From contig NZ_BBJT01000009.1 of the NCBI RefSeq assembly GCF_000739915.1, forward strand, positions 177,303 to 241,302: DNA of 64,000 nt, given 5' to 3'. The notes beneath the pieces are model-generated. The model had not been told where the DNA came from, did no database searches, and saw nothing but the letters and a program-made list of their open reading frames with translations. A program made the translations under genes and the position numbers. The stretch is from Paenibacillus chitinolyticus NBRC 15660 (GTDB lineage Bacteria; Bacillota; Bacilli; Paenibacillales; NBRC-103111). Below, piece by piece: positions 9,296 through 18,367 of this stretch; position 1 is the first letter of the stretch; every line of letters starts with the position of its first letter.

Positions 9296-9617
9296 GCTGC
9301 GGATAAAAAGAACGGGACGGGTGAGCAGCTCCGGTTCGGCATCGCGATGTCGTTCGGGGAGGAGGCGCCTGCAGGCTGCTCTCCCTCTGCCGCCCGGCTC
9401 GTCCGTTTGCGATTTTGCATCGTGCAGCCCGGATGAATCCGTTAAACGCTCCGGCCGCAGCTCAGCACGCTAGGCGGGGGCAGTTCCTTCCGCTGCCTTC
9501 AATCGAACCGGACTCACCCGCGGAGTTAGTGTGTTTAGCCGTCTTTTATGCTAAAATAGGAAGGATTCGGCTGGAAAACCCATTTTTTTATTTGGAAATA
9601 AGTTAGGTGTGATTACT
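9296..9617 (+). other. intergenic region rsmB-rlmN without a recognised gene
   Basis: About 320 bases with no convincing coding potential. It contains the candidate rlmN promoter near 9549-9557. I see no terminator or structured element worth naming in the first 230 bases. Confidence 0.5.
9549..9557 (+). promoter_or_regulatory. candidate extended -10 promoter for rlmN
   Basis: TG at 9549-9550 precedes TAAAAT at 9552-9557, an extended -10 arrangement. No good -35 hexamer is visible at 16-18 bases upstream. The element lies about 60 bases before the rlmN start. Confidence 0.45.
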
Positions 9618-10685
9618 GTGAAAAATAAAACCTTGCAAGTAGATAAACCTTTTGTGTACGACTACAGTCTGGAAGACTGGAAGCAGTGGACCGAAGAGAA
9701 CAAAGAGCCGGTCTTCCGCGCCGGACAGATTTTCGACTGGCTGTATGTGAAACGTGTCACGGACTTTGAAGAAATGACGAATTTGTCGAAGGCGCTTCGC
9801 GAGAAATTGAAGGCCGGCTTTTCCTTCGTCACACTGACCGAAATCGCCAAGCAGCAGTCGAAAGACGGAACGGTGAAGTTCCTGTTCGAGCTGGCGGACA
9901 AAAACGCGATCGAGACCGTCATCATGAAGCACAGCTACGGCAACAGCGTATGTGTGACGACTCAGGTCGGCTGCCGGATCGGCTGCACGTTCTGCGCCTC
10001 CACACTCGGCGGATTGAAGCGTGATTTGCGCGCGGGCGAAATCGTCGCCCAGATTGTCAAAGCGCAGCAGCTCCTCGATGCCACGGGAGAGCGCGTGAGC
10101 TCCATTGTCATCATGGGAATCGGCGAACCGTTCGAGAACTACGATGCGATGATGAAGTTTTTAAACATTATGATTCACCCGAAGGGTCTGAATATCGGCC
10201 AGCGCCACATCACCGTTTCGACCAGCGGTATCGTGCCGAACATTTACCGATTTGCGGACGAGGATACGCAGATCAATTTGGCGATTTCCATCCATGCGCC
10301 CAATGATGCGCTCCGTTCCAAGTTAATGCCGGTTAACCGCCGGTTCCCGTTCGCCGATCTGATCGAGTCGTGCAAATATTACATGGCCAAAACGGGCCGC
10401 CGCATCACGTTCGAGTACGCTCTGATGGGCAACGTAAACGACCAGGCCGAGCATGCCGAGGAACTCGCCGAAGTTCTGAAGGAACTGCCGATGTGCCACG
10501 TTAACCTGATTCCGGTCAATTACGTGCAGGAGCGGGATTACGTACGGACGACGCGCGACGATATTTTTAACTTCCAGCGCATTCTGGAACGCAACAAAAT
10601 CAACGCAACCATACGCCGTGAGCAGGGCAGCGACATTGCCGCCGCCTGTGGACAACTGCGGGCCAAGCATATGGAAGCGAAATAA
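9618..10685 (+). CDS. rlmN: 23S rRNA (adenine-2503-C2)-methyltransferase RlmN, radical SAM
   Basis: RlmN is a radical SAM enzyme that methylates A2503 of 23S rRNA and A37 of some tRNAs. The cluster-binding motif CRIGCTFC has cysteines at residues 119, 123 and 126. The C-terminal region [14 protein letters not shown] contains the conserved cysteine needed for the protein-bound methyl intermediate. GTG 9618 is chosen because TAGGTG (9604-9609) is eight bases upstream; GTG 9609 would overlap that site. The length, 355 residues, is typical. prpC follows after nine bases. Confidence 0.95.
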   Translation: MKNKTLQVDKPFVYDYSLEDWKQWTEENKEPVFRAGQIFDWLYVKRVTDFEEMTNLSKALREKLKAGFSFVTLTEIAKQQSKDGTVKFLFELADKNAIETVIMKHSYGNSVCVTTQVGCRIGCTFCASTLGGLKRDLRAGEIVAQIVKAQQLLDATGERVSSIVIMGIGEPFENYDAMMKFLNIMIHPKGLNIGQRHITVSTSGIVPNIYRFADEDTQINLAISIHAPNDALRSKLMPVNRRFPFADLIESCKYYMAKTGRRITFEYALMGNVNDQAEHAEELAEVLKELPMCHVNLIPVNYVQERDYVRTTRDDIFNFQRILERNKINATIRREQGSDIAAACGQLRAKHMEAK

Positions 10686-10694
10686 CGGAGTGAA

Positions 10695-11462
10695 ATGCGG
10701 ATGAAAATGGTGAGTGTGACAGATACCGGCCGGGTCCGGTCCGTAAATGAAGACAGAGCCGTTATTCAGCATGACGTCGGAGGGTATTCCTTGGCCATTG
10801 TGGCCGACGGAATGGGCGGTCATCAAGCGGGCGACGTCGCCAGCCAGATGACCATCGATATCATCCGGGAAGAACTCAAATCCCTGAGTTCCTCGATGAC
10901 GGTCGAAGAATGCAAGCTTGCCGTGAAGGAAGCGATCCGTTCGACCAACCGCAAGGTGTTCGAATATGCCTCCGCCAGGGAAGAGCTTCAGGGAATGGGC
11001 ACGACCGTCGTCGTTCTCCTGGCATCCGGACAGCTGGCCATCCTGGGGCATATCGGAGACAGCCGCGCTTATAAAATTAGCGGGCCCTCTATTCTCCGTT
11101 TGACGGAGGATCATTCTCTGGTGAACGAGCTTTTGAAGAACGGCCAGCTGACGCCGGACGAAGCGGAGCGCCATCCGCGCCGCAACGTACTTACCCGGGC
11201 GCTGGGGACGGAACCGGATGCGCAGCCGGACGTTCAGCATCTGAGTCTGGAGAGCGGAGATATTCTCCTTCTTTGCAGCGACGGACTGAGCGGACTGGTC
11301 GATGACCAGACGATCCTGTCGATCGTGCGCGGAGAATCCGAATTGGAAGCCATGGCTCAGAGCCTGCTTCAGGCTGCTCTGGATGCGGGCGGAGACGACA
11401 ACATCACGATCATTCTTGCATCGGGAGACTCAGGACCCGCTTCGGGAGGGGATCCCGCATGA
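10695..11462 (+). CDS. prpC: PP2C-type serine/threonine phosphatase PrpC
   Basis: A 255-residue PP2C phosphatase that reverses phosphorylation by PrkC. Metal-binding motifs are visible: RSVNEDR near residue 16, ADGMGGH near 38, IGDSRAY near 118 and GGDDNIT near the C-terminus. Starts at ATG 10695 or 10701 are both possible after CGGAG (10686-10690). The stop overlaps the prkC start in an ATGA arrangement, the usual coupled phosphatase-kinase pair of Firmicutes. Confidence 0.96.
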   Translation: MRMKMVSVTDTGRVRSVNEDRAVIQHDVGGYSLAIVADGMGGHQAGDVASQMTIDIIREELKSLSSSMTVEECKLAVKEAIRSTNRKVFEYASAREELQGMGTTVVVLLASGQLAILGHIGDSRAYKISGPSILRLTEDHSLVNELLKNGQLTPDEAERHPRRNVLTRALGTEPDAQPDVQHLSLESGDILLLCSDGLSGLVDDQTILSIVRGESELEAMAQSLLQAALDAGGDDNITIILASGDSGPASGGDPA

Positions 11463-13606
11463 TTGGAACGAAGCTGGGTGGCCGCTATGAAATTCTGGAA
11501 CGCATAGGCGGGGGAGGAATGGCCCTTGTTTACAAAGGGCTCGATATCCTGCTCCACCGCAAGGTGGCCGTCAAAATGCTCCGCCAGCAGTACGTGAACG
11601 ACGAGGAGTTCATCCGCCGTTTCCGCCGGGAAGCCCAGGCGGCGGCATCGCTTTCCCATCCCAACGTGGTCAGTATTTACGACGTGGGTCAGGAAGGCGA
11701 TCTCCATTACATCGTGATGGAGTATATCGAGGGAAAGACGCTGAACGAAATTATCAAAGAGCGGGCCCCGCTGCCTGTCGAGGAAGCGGTTCATTATGCG
11801 GCCCAAATCTGCGATGCTCTGGAACATGCGCATCATAACGGAATTATTCATCGGGACATTAAACCCCATAATATTCTGATCGGAAAAAACGGCCGCGTTA
11901 AAGTGACGGATTTCGGAATCGCCCGCGCGGCTACTTCTTCTACGATCACACAGACGGGTTCCGTCGTCGGCTCGGTTCACTATTTCTCGCCGGAGCATGC
12001 CAAAGGAACCAATACGGGAGAAAAATCGGACCTGTATTCACTTGGGATCGTGATGTATCAAATGCTGACGGGCGAGCTTCCGTTTCACGGCGAAAGCCCG
12101 ATCAGTGTGGCTTTGAAACATTTGCAGGAAGACGCCGAGGATCCGAGGCGGATTAATCCGATGATTCCGCAAAGTCTGGAAAACATCATTCTCAAAGCGG
12201 TGCGCAAAAAGCCCGATGAGCGGTACCAGTCCGCCCGCGCCATGATGGAGGATCTGGAAACCTGTCTGCAGCCCGAACGCCGCAACGAACCTAAAATAAG
12301 CTTCCATCACGACGATCATGACGATGACGAGAACACGCTCGTTCTCCCCGCCATCCGTCCTAATCAGCAGGTGCAAATATTCGATGACGAAGATGATGAG
12401 GAGGAGTCGGGGGGCCCTGGAAAAACGGAGTCCGCCGCATCCAAATCGTCCCCGCCGCCGAAGAAAAAGAAAAAGACAGGCCTGTGGATCACGATACTCG
12501 TCCTGGTCGCTCTGCTGCTGGCCGGCGCCATTTATTTCGTGCAGGGGAAAGTAGTCGTTGCCGAGGTTCCGGTCCCTAACGTCAAAACGGATACCCTGCA
12601 GAAGGCCCAGGAAAAGCTGACCGCCGCCAAACTCGGTTACGAAGTGGAAGAGGTCGCCGACCCGCAGCCTGCGGGAATCGTTATCGATCAGAATCCGCAG
12701 GCGGGGATGAAAGCCAAAGAGCAGACGAAAGTCAAACTCAAGGTCAGCAAAGGGCCTGAATTAAAGAAAATGATTTCGGTGGTCAATCACAACGTGGATG
12801 ACGCCAAGGCTCAACTGATCCAGGGGCTCGGTCTTAAAGAGGATCAAATCTCCATTACGTACCGGTACTCCGAAGACCAGGAAGCGAATACGGTTCTGGA
12901 GCAGACCCCGCGCGAAGGCGAAGACCTGAATCCGGCCGCAGCCGCAGTCAAGCTGATCGCGAGCAAAGGCAAAGAAACGATCAAGATGCCGGCTCTTGTC
13001 GGCCTGTCGAAGGAAGAAGCCATCAGCCGGATTACCGTCAGCAAATTAAAGTTGGGAGCCGTCACCGAAGAGCCCAGCTATAAAGTAGCCAAGGGCAAAG
13101 TTATCAAGCAGTTCCCTTACGAGCCGGATAACGACGTTCCCGTCGGCCAGTCCATCGGTTTGATCGTAAGCTCCGGCATGCCGCAGGAAGCGGGTCAGAT
13201 GATTGTCAACGTGCCGCTGGTTCCTTCGTCGGAAGGAAAGAAGTCCACGTTCAAGGTGCTTGTGAGCGACGCCCAGGGCGACAACCGCGAATACCGGACC
13301 GAGACCATCTCCTCGCCGTCGGCAGTCGATGTTAAAGTGATCGTCGCACCGGACAAAAACGCAGTCATTACCGTCAAGGAAGACGACAAGGTCGTAAGCG
13401 TCACGACGCGGACTTACCAGGATTTCTTGAACCAGCAGTCCGGCAGTCCCTCGCCTACACCGACTCCTCCACAGACCGGAGGACAGACTTCGATGCAGCA
13501 GTCCGGAGGCTCCAAGCTTATTTCCAGCGGCGGAGAAGAGAAGGGTAAAGGCAAGGATAAGGACAAAGACAAGGACAAGGATAAAAACAAAGATAAAGAT
13601 GACTAG
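11459..13606 (+). CDS. prkC: PASTA-domain Ser/Thr protein kinase PrkC
   Basis: PrkC is a membrane kinase that senses muropeptides and controls spore germination and cell-wall processes. The kinase domain (about residues 1-270) has the glycine loop GGGGMALVY, VAVKML, HRDIKPHN and DFGIARA plus a Thr-rich activation loop. An acidic and basic linker leads to one transmembrane helix at about 342-364. Three PASTA repeats and a C-terminal beta-domain follow outside the cell. The last 20 or so residues alternate Lys and Asp, an unusual charged tail. The length is 715 residues against about 650 in B. subtilis. Confidence 0.96.
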   Translation: MIGTKLGGRYEILERIGGGGMALVYKGLDILLHRKVAVKMLRQQYVNDEEFIRRFRREAQAAASLSHPNVVSIYDVGQEGDLHYIVMEYIEGKTLNEIIKERAPLPVEEAVHYAAQICDALEHAHHNGIIHRDIKPHNILIGKNGRVKVTDFGIARAATSSTITQTGSVVGSVHYFSPEHAKGTNTGEKSDLYSLGIVMYQMLTGELPFHGESPISVALKHLQEDAEDPRRINPMIPQSLENIILKAVRKKPDERYQSARAMMEDLETCLQPERRNEPKISFHHDDHDDDENTLVLPAIRPNQQVQIFDDEDDEEESGGPGKTESAASKSSPPPKKKKKTGLWITILVLVALLLAGAIYFVQGKVVVAEVPVPNVKTDTLQKAQEKLTAAKLGYEVEEVADPQPAGIVIDQNPQAGMKAKEQTKVKLKVSKGPELKKMISVVNHNVDDAKAQLIQGLGLKEDQISITYRYSEDQEANTVLEQTPREGEDLNPAAAAVKLIASKGKETIKMPALVGLSKEEAISRITVSKLKLGAVTEEPSYKVAKGKVIKQFPYEPDNDVPVGQSIGLIVSSGMPQEAGQMIVNVPLVPSSEGKKSTFKVLVSDAQGDNREYRTETISSPSAVDVKVIVAPDKNAVITVKEDDKVVSVTTRTYQDFLNQQSGSPSPTPTPPQTGGQTSMQQSGGSKLISSGGEEKGKGKDKDKDKDKDKNKDKDD

Positions 13607-13645
13607 AACCGACATCGGGATTCGAAAAGGAGGACGAGATCCGCA

Positions 13646-14647
13646 ATGCCCCAAGGTTTGATCGTAAAAGCACTCAGCGGGTACTACTATGTCCTACCGG
13701 AGGGAAGCCGGCTAGGCTCCGATTCTCTCGTGCAGTGCAGGGCCAGAGGCGTTTTCAAGAAAAGAGGGATTTCACCGCTGGTCGGCGACCGGGTAAAGTA
13801 CGAAACGACGGACAACGGCGAAGGAACGGTGACGGAGATCGACCCGCGGACATCCGAAATGATTCGCCCGCCCATCGCGAACGTCGACACGGCCATGCTC
13901 GTCTTCTCGGTTGTGGAGCCGGATCTGAACCTGCAGCTGCTGGATAAGTTTCTCGTCCACATCGAGAATACGGGACTGCATGCCGCTATTTGTTTGACCA
14001 AAGCGGATCTGGTTGATCTTGCGGACGACTCTTCCGAAGAGAGTGCCGCTGAAAGTATGGAAGAGGGCGAAGCTGTTCAAACAACGGCTTCATCCGCTTC
14101 CGCCGGCCTTGTCGCCACGCCCATGCCCGACTGGCTTACCGACGCGGTCGAGCTGTACCGCAAGATCGGTTACCCCGTCATGCTGACGAGCTCGCGGCAG
14201 GGTGAAGGCGTCGACCAGGTTGCCGAATACCTGGACGGCAAAATCAGCGTATTCGCCGGGCAGTCCGGGGTCGGCAAATCGTCCATGCTGAATGCGATCG
14301 TGGCGGGTCTGGATCTTCAGACCAACGAGATCAGCCACCGGCTGGGCCGGGGGAAGCATACGACGCGGCATGTGGAATTGATTTCGCTCGCCAAGGGCGG
14401 ATATGTCGCGGACACGCCGGGCTTCAGTCAGCTTGACTTTGTCGAACTGGAAGCCGAAGACCTCGGATCCTGCTTCCGCGAGTTCCAGTCTTATGCCGAA
14501 ACGTGCAAGTTCCGGGGCTGCCTGCATCTTCACGAACCGGGCTGCAAAGTCCGCGACGCCGTGGAGCAGGGGGAAATCGCCGTAAGCCGCTACGAGCATT
14601 ATTTGCAGTTTTTGCAGGAAATGAAAGAAAAAAAGAGGAGGTACTAA
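13646..14647 (+). CDS. rsgA: ribosome small-subunit GTPase RsgA (CpgA)
   Basis: RsgA is a circularly permuted GTPase that helps mature the 30S subunit. G4 (TKAD) precedes G1 (GQSGVGKSS) and G3 (DTPG), the permuted order. The OB fold is N-terminal, and a zinc-binding domain with [14 protein letters not shown] is C-terminal. At 333 residues it is longer than the roughly 300 of B. subtilis because of an acidic Ser/Glu-rich insertion right after G4. AAGGAGGA at 13628-13635 supports ATG 13646. It sits between prkC and rpe as in Bacillus. Confidence 0.95.
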   Translation: MPQGLIVKALSGYYYVLPEGSRLGSDSLVQCRARGVFKKRGISPLVGDRVKYETTDNGEGTVTEIDPRTSEMIRPPIANVDTAMLVFSVVEPDLNLQLLDKFLVHIENTGLHAAICLTKADLVDLADDSSEESAAESMEEGEAVQTTASSASAGLVATPMPDWLTDAVELYRKIGYPVMLTSSRQGEGVDQVAEYLDGKISVFAGQSGVGKSSMLNAIVAGLDLQTNEISHRLGRGKHTTRHVELISLAKGGYVADTPGFSQLDFVELEAEDLGSCFREFQSYAETCKFRGCLHLHEPGCKVRDAVEQGEIAVSRYEHYLQFLQEMKEKKRRY

Positions 14648-14648
14648 G

Positions 14649-15311
14649 ATGCTGCGCATAGCTCCATCCATTCTGTCCGCCGACTTCGCCAAGCTTGGCG
14701 AAGAAATTCGCGAGGTTGAGAAAGCGGGCGCCGACTGGATACATGTCGACGTCATGGACGGTCACTTCGTGCCGAATATCACGCTGGGCCCTCCTATCGT
14801 ATCCGCGATCCGGCCTCATACGTCCCTGCCGCTCGATGTACACCTGATGATCGAGCAGCCCGAAAGATATATCGCAGACTTTGCCAAAGCGGGCGCAGAT
14901 TTGATCTCCGTGCATGTGGAGACGTGTCCACACCTTCACCGCACGCTTCATCAGATCAAGGAGCACGGGATCAAGGCCGGAGTCGTCCTGAATCCCGCCA
15001 CTCCTTTGTCCGCTATCGAACATGTACTGGAAGAGTATTTGGACCTGGTCCTCATCATGACCGTTAACCCGGGCTTCGGAGGGCAGTCGTTTATACCGGG
15101 CATGCTTTCCAAAATTCGCGACCTTCGCGGCAAGCTCCGGGAGCGTGGGCTGGATCACGTGGAGATCGAAGTGGACGGCGGAATCAACGAAAAGACCGCG
15201 CCGCTGGTCGCTGAGGCAGGCGCCACGATGGCGGTTGCCGGCAATGCGGTGTTCGGCCGGCCCGACCGCGCGGAAGCGATCCGCCTGATCCGCGAATCCG
15301 CGGGAAATTAA
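14649..15311 (+). CDS. rpe: ribulose-phosphate 3-epimerase
   Basis: Rpe interconverts ribulose 5-phosphate and xylulose 5-phosphate in the pentose phosphate pathway. The TIM-barrel signatures [28 protein letters not shown] and VDGGI are present with the metal-binding His and Asp residues. Length is 220 residues, normal. A strong AGAGGAGG lies just upstream and the gene starts one base after the rsgA stop. A strong terminator follows. Confidence 0.97.
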   Translation: MLRIAPSILSADFAKLGEEIREVEKAGADWIHVDVMDGHFVPNITLGPPIVSAIRPHTSLPLDVHLMIEQPERYIADFAKAGADLISVHVETCPHLHRTLHQIKEHGIKAGVVLNPATPLSAIEHVLEEYLDLVLIMTVNPGFGGQSFIPGMLSKIRDLRGKLRERGLDHVEIEVDGGINEKTAPLVAEAGATMAVAGNAVFGRPDRAEAIRLIRESAGN

Positions 15312-15353
15312 AACCCGCCGCAATCGCCAACCGGCCGCTGCAGAGCGGACGTG

Positions 15354-15382
15354 TCATAAATCCCCCGGCGGGGGCATACACT
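15354..15382 (+). promoter_or_regulatory. candidate sigma-E promoter for spoVM
   Basis: TCATAAA (15354-15360), a 14-base spacer, and CATACACT (15375-15382) resemble the sigma-E consensus (-35 near KMATATT, -10 CATACANT). The -10 match is complete. The spacer contains a perfect CCCCC-GGC-GGGGG palindrome. The expected start site falls inside the first arm of the rpe terminator. spoVM is known to be sigma-E dependent in B. subtilis; the assignment here is inferred from motif and position. Confidence 0.55.
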
Positions 15383-15383
15383 T

Positions 15384-15420
15384 GGTTACGAGAATTTAAG
15401 CATTCTTGTAACCTTTTTTT
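15384..15420 (+). terminator. strong intrinsic terminator after rpe
   Basis: A 12-bp stem (15384-15395 with 15402-15413, one G-T wobble) with loop TTAAGC is followed by seven Ts. It should end the long upstream transcript ahead of spoVM. Confidence 0.85.
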
Positions 15421-15569
15421 ATGGGATAAAAGGATGTCAGGATGCCCACGCAGCAGGGGGAGTGAAAGCCGCGTATTCGTTTTCGGGGGCAAGCACATTT
15501 TCGGGCATGTGCGAATATACTGGAACCGATGAGAGCGGTTTGCCGGCAATCATGAAGGAGGGGTAGAGG

Positions 15570-15650
15570 ATGAAATTCTACACAGTCAAGCTGCCGAAAT
15601 TTTTGGGCGGTTTTGTCAAGGCTGTACTTAACACGTTCAGCAAAAATTAA
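15570..15650 (+). CDS. spoVM: stage V sporulation protein M (26 residues)
   Basis: The 26-codon frame starts MKFYTVKLPKFLGG and continues FVKAVLNTFSKN, matching the amphipathic SpoVM peptide of Bacillus. SpoVM marks the convex forespore membrane and anchors the SpoIVA coat ATPase. AAGGAGGGG (15555-15563) is well placed for ATG 15570. Its position after rpe is the same as in B. subtilis. The gene is shorter than most gene-calling cutoffs and is easily missed. Confidence 0.95.
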   Translation: MKFYTVKLPKFLGGFVKAVLNTFSKN

Positions 15651-15683
15651 TAGCTACAGCCGTTGCGCCTGTTAAAAGGCACG

Positions 15684-15715
15684 AAAAAAAGCACCCGTTA
15701 CGGTGCTTTTTGTCT
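15684..15715. terminator. bidirectional terminator between spoVM and rpmB
   Basis: GCACC (15691-15695) pairs with GGTGC (15702-15706), extended by A-tract and T-tract flanks. It can serve the converging spoVM and rpmB transcripts. Confidence 0.8.
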
Positions 15716-15732
15716 TTTCGCTAAAGCGATTG

Positions 15733-15921
15733 TTATACGCGTTCCACTTTGCCGGATTTCAGGGCACGGGTGCTGACGTAAACGCGCTTCGGTTTGCCGT
15801 CCACCAGGATGCGTACTTTTTGTACGTTAACGCCCCATGTACGCTTGTTTTTGTTGTTCGCGTGGGAAACATGGTTTCCGGACTTCGGGGATTTGCCAGT
15901 AATATAGCATTTGCGAGACAT
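15733..15921 (-). CDS. rpmB: 50S ribosomal protein L28
   Basis: A 62-residue basic protein starting [16 protein letters not shown] and ending [11 protein letters not shown], characteristic of L28. An AAGGAGGTG site lies just upstream of the ATG at 15921, so the longer open frame reaching 16089 is not used. It is encoded on the opposite strand to its neighbours, divergent from yloU as in B. subtilis. A leader of about 150 nt separates it from its promoter. Confidence 0.96.
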   Translation of the reverse strand: MSRKCYITGKSPKSGNHVSHANNKNKRTWGVNVQKVRILVDGKPKRVYVSTRALKSGKVERV

Positions 15922-16079
15922 GAATGACACCTCCTTATAAGTATACGAAACTGCCAGCATGGCAAGCCTAAACCTAACACACAGCAAGGCAGCTTTTGTT
16001 AGCATGTGGCTCGTCGGCCTGTTTAAGTTCAGGGCATCGGTTTGCTTCGTTCTACCGCATTCAATAAACACACTTAAAT

Positions 16080-16109
16080 ATAATAGCACAGCGAAAAAGA
16101 GATAGTCAA
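16080..16109 (-). promoter_or_regulatory. sigma-A promoter of rpmB
   Basis: On the reverse strand TTGACT (16109-16104) is followed after 18 bases by TATTAT (16085-16080), preceded by TGC, an extended -10. The start would lie about 150 bases before the rpmB ATG. Confidence 0.7.
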
Positions 16110-16125
16110 CGAATAGGCACCATTT

Positions 16126-16155
16126 TTGTCATTTATTTATTCCATAGGTTATAGT
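16126..16155 (+). promoter_or_regulatory. sigma-A promoter of yloU-fakA-fakB-recG
   Basis: TTGTCA (16126-16131), 18 bases, TATAGT (16150-16155). It lies about 50 bases before the yloU start and back to back with the rpmB promoter. Confidence 0.6.
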
Positions 16156-16204
16156 ACAATGAGGATTAGTCCTATTGACCCTTTTTGAAGGAGTTGGTAT
16201 TCTC

Positions 16205-16564
16205 ATGCCAATCGAGGTAAGCAACGAATTAGGTAAAATTCATGTAACCGACGAAGTGATCGCCGTACTTGCGGGTTCCGCCGCATTGGATTGTTACGGT
16301 CTGGTCGGTATGGCTTCGCGCAAACAATTAAAAGATGGCATTGCAGAATTGCTCGGACGGGATAATCTGGGGCGGGGTGTGGAAGTTCGCCGCGAACAGG
16401 ACCGCGTAGAGATTGATCTATACATTATTGTGAGTTACGGAACCAAAATATCCGTGGTGGCGCACAACGTCCAGACCAAGGTGAAGTATGTATTAAATGA
16501 AGTAGTGGGTCTGCACGTAGATGAAGTTCACATATTCGTTCAAGGGGTTAGGGTATCCCGGTAA
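16205..16564 (+). CDS. yloU: Asp23/Gls24 family protein YloU
   Basis: A 119-residue protein starting MPIEVSNELGKIHVTDEVI with the Asp23 family core (VEVRREQDRVEIDLYIIVSYG). Family members associate with the cell envelope and often sit beside fatty acid kinase genes. GAAGGAG at 16186-16192 selects ATG 16205. fakA follows after 18 bases, the same pairing as yloU-yloV in B. subtilis. The molecular function is not established by sequence. Confidence 0.92.
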   Translation: MPIEVSNELGKIHVTDEVIAVLAGSAALDCYGLVGMASRKQLKDGIAELLGRDNLGRGVEVRREQDRVEIDLYIIVSYGTKISVVAHNVQTKVKYVLNEVVGLHVDEVHIFVQGVRVSR

Positions 16565-16582
16565 TCAGGAAGGAGAATACCA

Positions 16583-18352
16583 TTGAGTAAGCGCTTTAAC
16601 ACAATAAATGGAAATGATTTTATGCAGATGGTGTTTGCTGGAGCTGACAACCTTCGCAGAAATGTGGACAGGGTGAACGGTCTGAACGTTTTCCCGGTCC
16701 CTGACGGAGATACCGGAACGAATATGAACCTGACGCTTACGTCGGGCGTAGAAGAACTGAAACGCAAGCCGTCCGCACATATCGGCAAAGCGGCGGAAGC
16801 TTTGTCCAAGGGACTGCTTATGGGCGCACGGGGCAACTCCGGCGTGATTCTGTCCCAGCTTTTCAGAGGCTTCGCCAAGTATACGCATGATATGGAAGAG
16901 ATCGACGTGCAGCAGTTTGCCGCTGCTCTGCAGCAGGGCGTGGACACCGCATATAAAGCGGTTGTCAAACCCGTGGAAGGCACCGTGCTGACCGTTTCCA
17001 AGGAGGCGGCGAAGCATGCCGTTGCCTCGGCAAGACGCTGTGCGGACGTCACGGAGCTCGTGGAAGAGGTGCTGAAGCAGGCGAGCGAAACCCTGTCCAG
17101 AACGCCGGACATGCTTCCCGTCCTGAAGCAGGTAGGCGTAGTCGACGCGGGCGGACAGGGCCTGGTCTGCATTTACGAAGGGTTCGTTTCCGCGCTGAAC
17201 GGCGTGCAGCAGGAGGATACGTCCTCCTTTATCGTTGCGGATGCGCCCGTGCTGGGGCAGGCCGCCAAGGACAAGGACATTGCAACGCTCCAGCTCGCTC
17301 CCGAGGCCCATCACATGGACCGCACGGGTCCCGCGCAGCTTCATATGTCTACGGATGACATCGAATTCGGCTACTGTACCGAGTTTTTGCTGAAGGTCGT
17401 TCCCGGCAAGACGAAAGGCCTCGAATTCAACGAAATTCATTTCCGCAGCCAGCTCGGAAAGCATGGAGATTCGCTGCTGGTCGTGGCGGACGATGAGCTT
17501 GTCAAAGTTCATATTCATGCGGAATACCCCGGACAAGTCATGAATCTGGCCATGGAATACGGAGATCTGACCCGGATCAAAATCGAGAACATGCGCGATC
17601 AGCATTCGCATATCCTGGAAGAAGCGGCTGAGGTTTACGAGCGTGCCGCCGAAGAGGAAGCGCAGCGTTCGGTGGTGCCGGCCGCCAAAGAACTCAAGCC
17701 GTACGGATTCGTAGCCGTGGCTCTCGGCCAGGGCATTACGGAGATTTTCACAAGCGTAGGCGTGGATGTCGTTTTGTCCGGCGGACAGACGATGAACCCG
17801 AGCACGGAAGACGTTGTGAAGGCGATTGAGCAGATCGATGCGGAAACCGTGTTTATTCTGCCCAATAACTCCAATATCATCATGGCCGCGAAGCAGGCGC
17901 AGGATCTTGTGGAAGACAAGCGGATTATCGTCATTCCGACGAAGTCGATTCCGCAGGGCTTGGCCTCCATTCTGGCATTCCAGGAAAAAGCCGGCGCCGA
18001 CGTCAACGAACAAACCATGAACGAAGCGATTCAAGGCGTCCGTTCCGGTCAGGTTACCTTTGCGGTTCGCGATACGTCCATCGACGGCATCGAAATCAAA
18101 GAAGGTCATTTTATCGGCATCGAGGACGGCAAAATCGTCGTATCCGAACCGGAGCTTGTCGAAGCGAGCCGGAAGCTTCTGGATCATATGATCCGCGATG
18201 CCGAGATCGTGACGATCCTGACGGGCGAGGATGCCGGCGACGAGCAGACGGAGCAGCTTACCGCCTATATCGAAGCTCAGTATCCGAACGTGGAGATCGA
18301 GCTTCATCCGGGCGGACAGCCGCTGTACGCCTATATATTTTCCGTAGAGTAA
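16583..18352 (+). CDS. fakA: fatty acid kinase catalytic subunit FakA (YloV, DAK2-like)
   Basis: FakA phosphorylates fatty acids bound to FakB, feeding exogenous fatty acids into phospholipid synthesis. The N-terminal DhaL-like ATP domain has NVFPVPDGDTGTNM, and the central and C-terminal parts match the YloV type (PNNSNIIMAA, IPTKSIPQG). Translation begins at TTG 16583, seven bases after AGGAAGGAG, a clear rare start. The length of 589 residues is somewhat above the roughly 550 usual. The DegV gene follows, giving a FakA-FakB pair. Confidence 0.94.
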   Translation: MSKRFNTINGNDFMQMVFAGADNLRRNVDRVNGLNVFPVPDGDTGTNMNLTLTSGVEELKRKPSAHIGKAAEALSKGLLMGARGNSGVILSQLFRGFAKYTHDMEEIDVQQFAAALQQGVDTAYKAVVKPVEGTVLTVSKEAAKHAVASARRCADVTELVEEVLKQASETLSRTPDMLPVLKQVGVVDAGGQGLVCIYEGFVSALNGVQQEDTSSFIVADAPVLGQAAKDKDIATLQLAPEAHHMDRTGPAQLHMSTDDIEFGYCTEFLLKVVPGKTKGLEFNEIHFRSQLGKHGDSLLVVADDELVKVHIHAEYPGQVMNLAMEYGDLTRIKIENMRDQHSHILEEAAEVYERAAEEEAQRSVVPAAKELKPYGFVAVALGQGITEIFTSVGVDVVLSGGQTMNPSTEDVVKAIEQIDAETVFILPNNSNIIMAAKQAQDLVEDKRIIVIPTKSIPQGLASILAFQEKAGADVNEQTMNEAIQGVRSGQVTFAVRDTSIDGIEIKEGHFIGIEDGKIVVSEPELVEASRKLLDHMIRDAEIVTILTGEDAGDEQTEQLTAYIEAQYPNVEIELHPGGQPLYAYIFSVE

Positions 18353-18367
18353 GAGAGGGGTTTGCAT

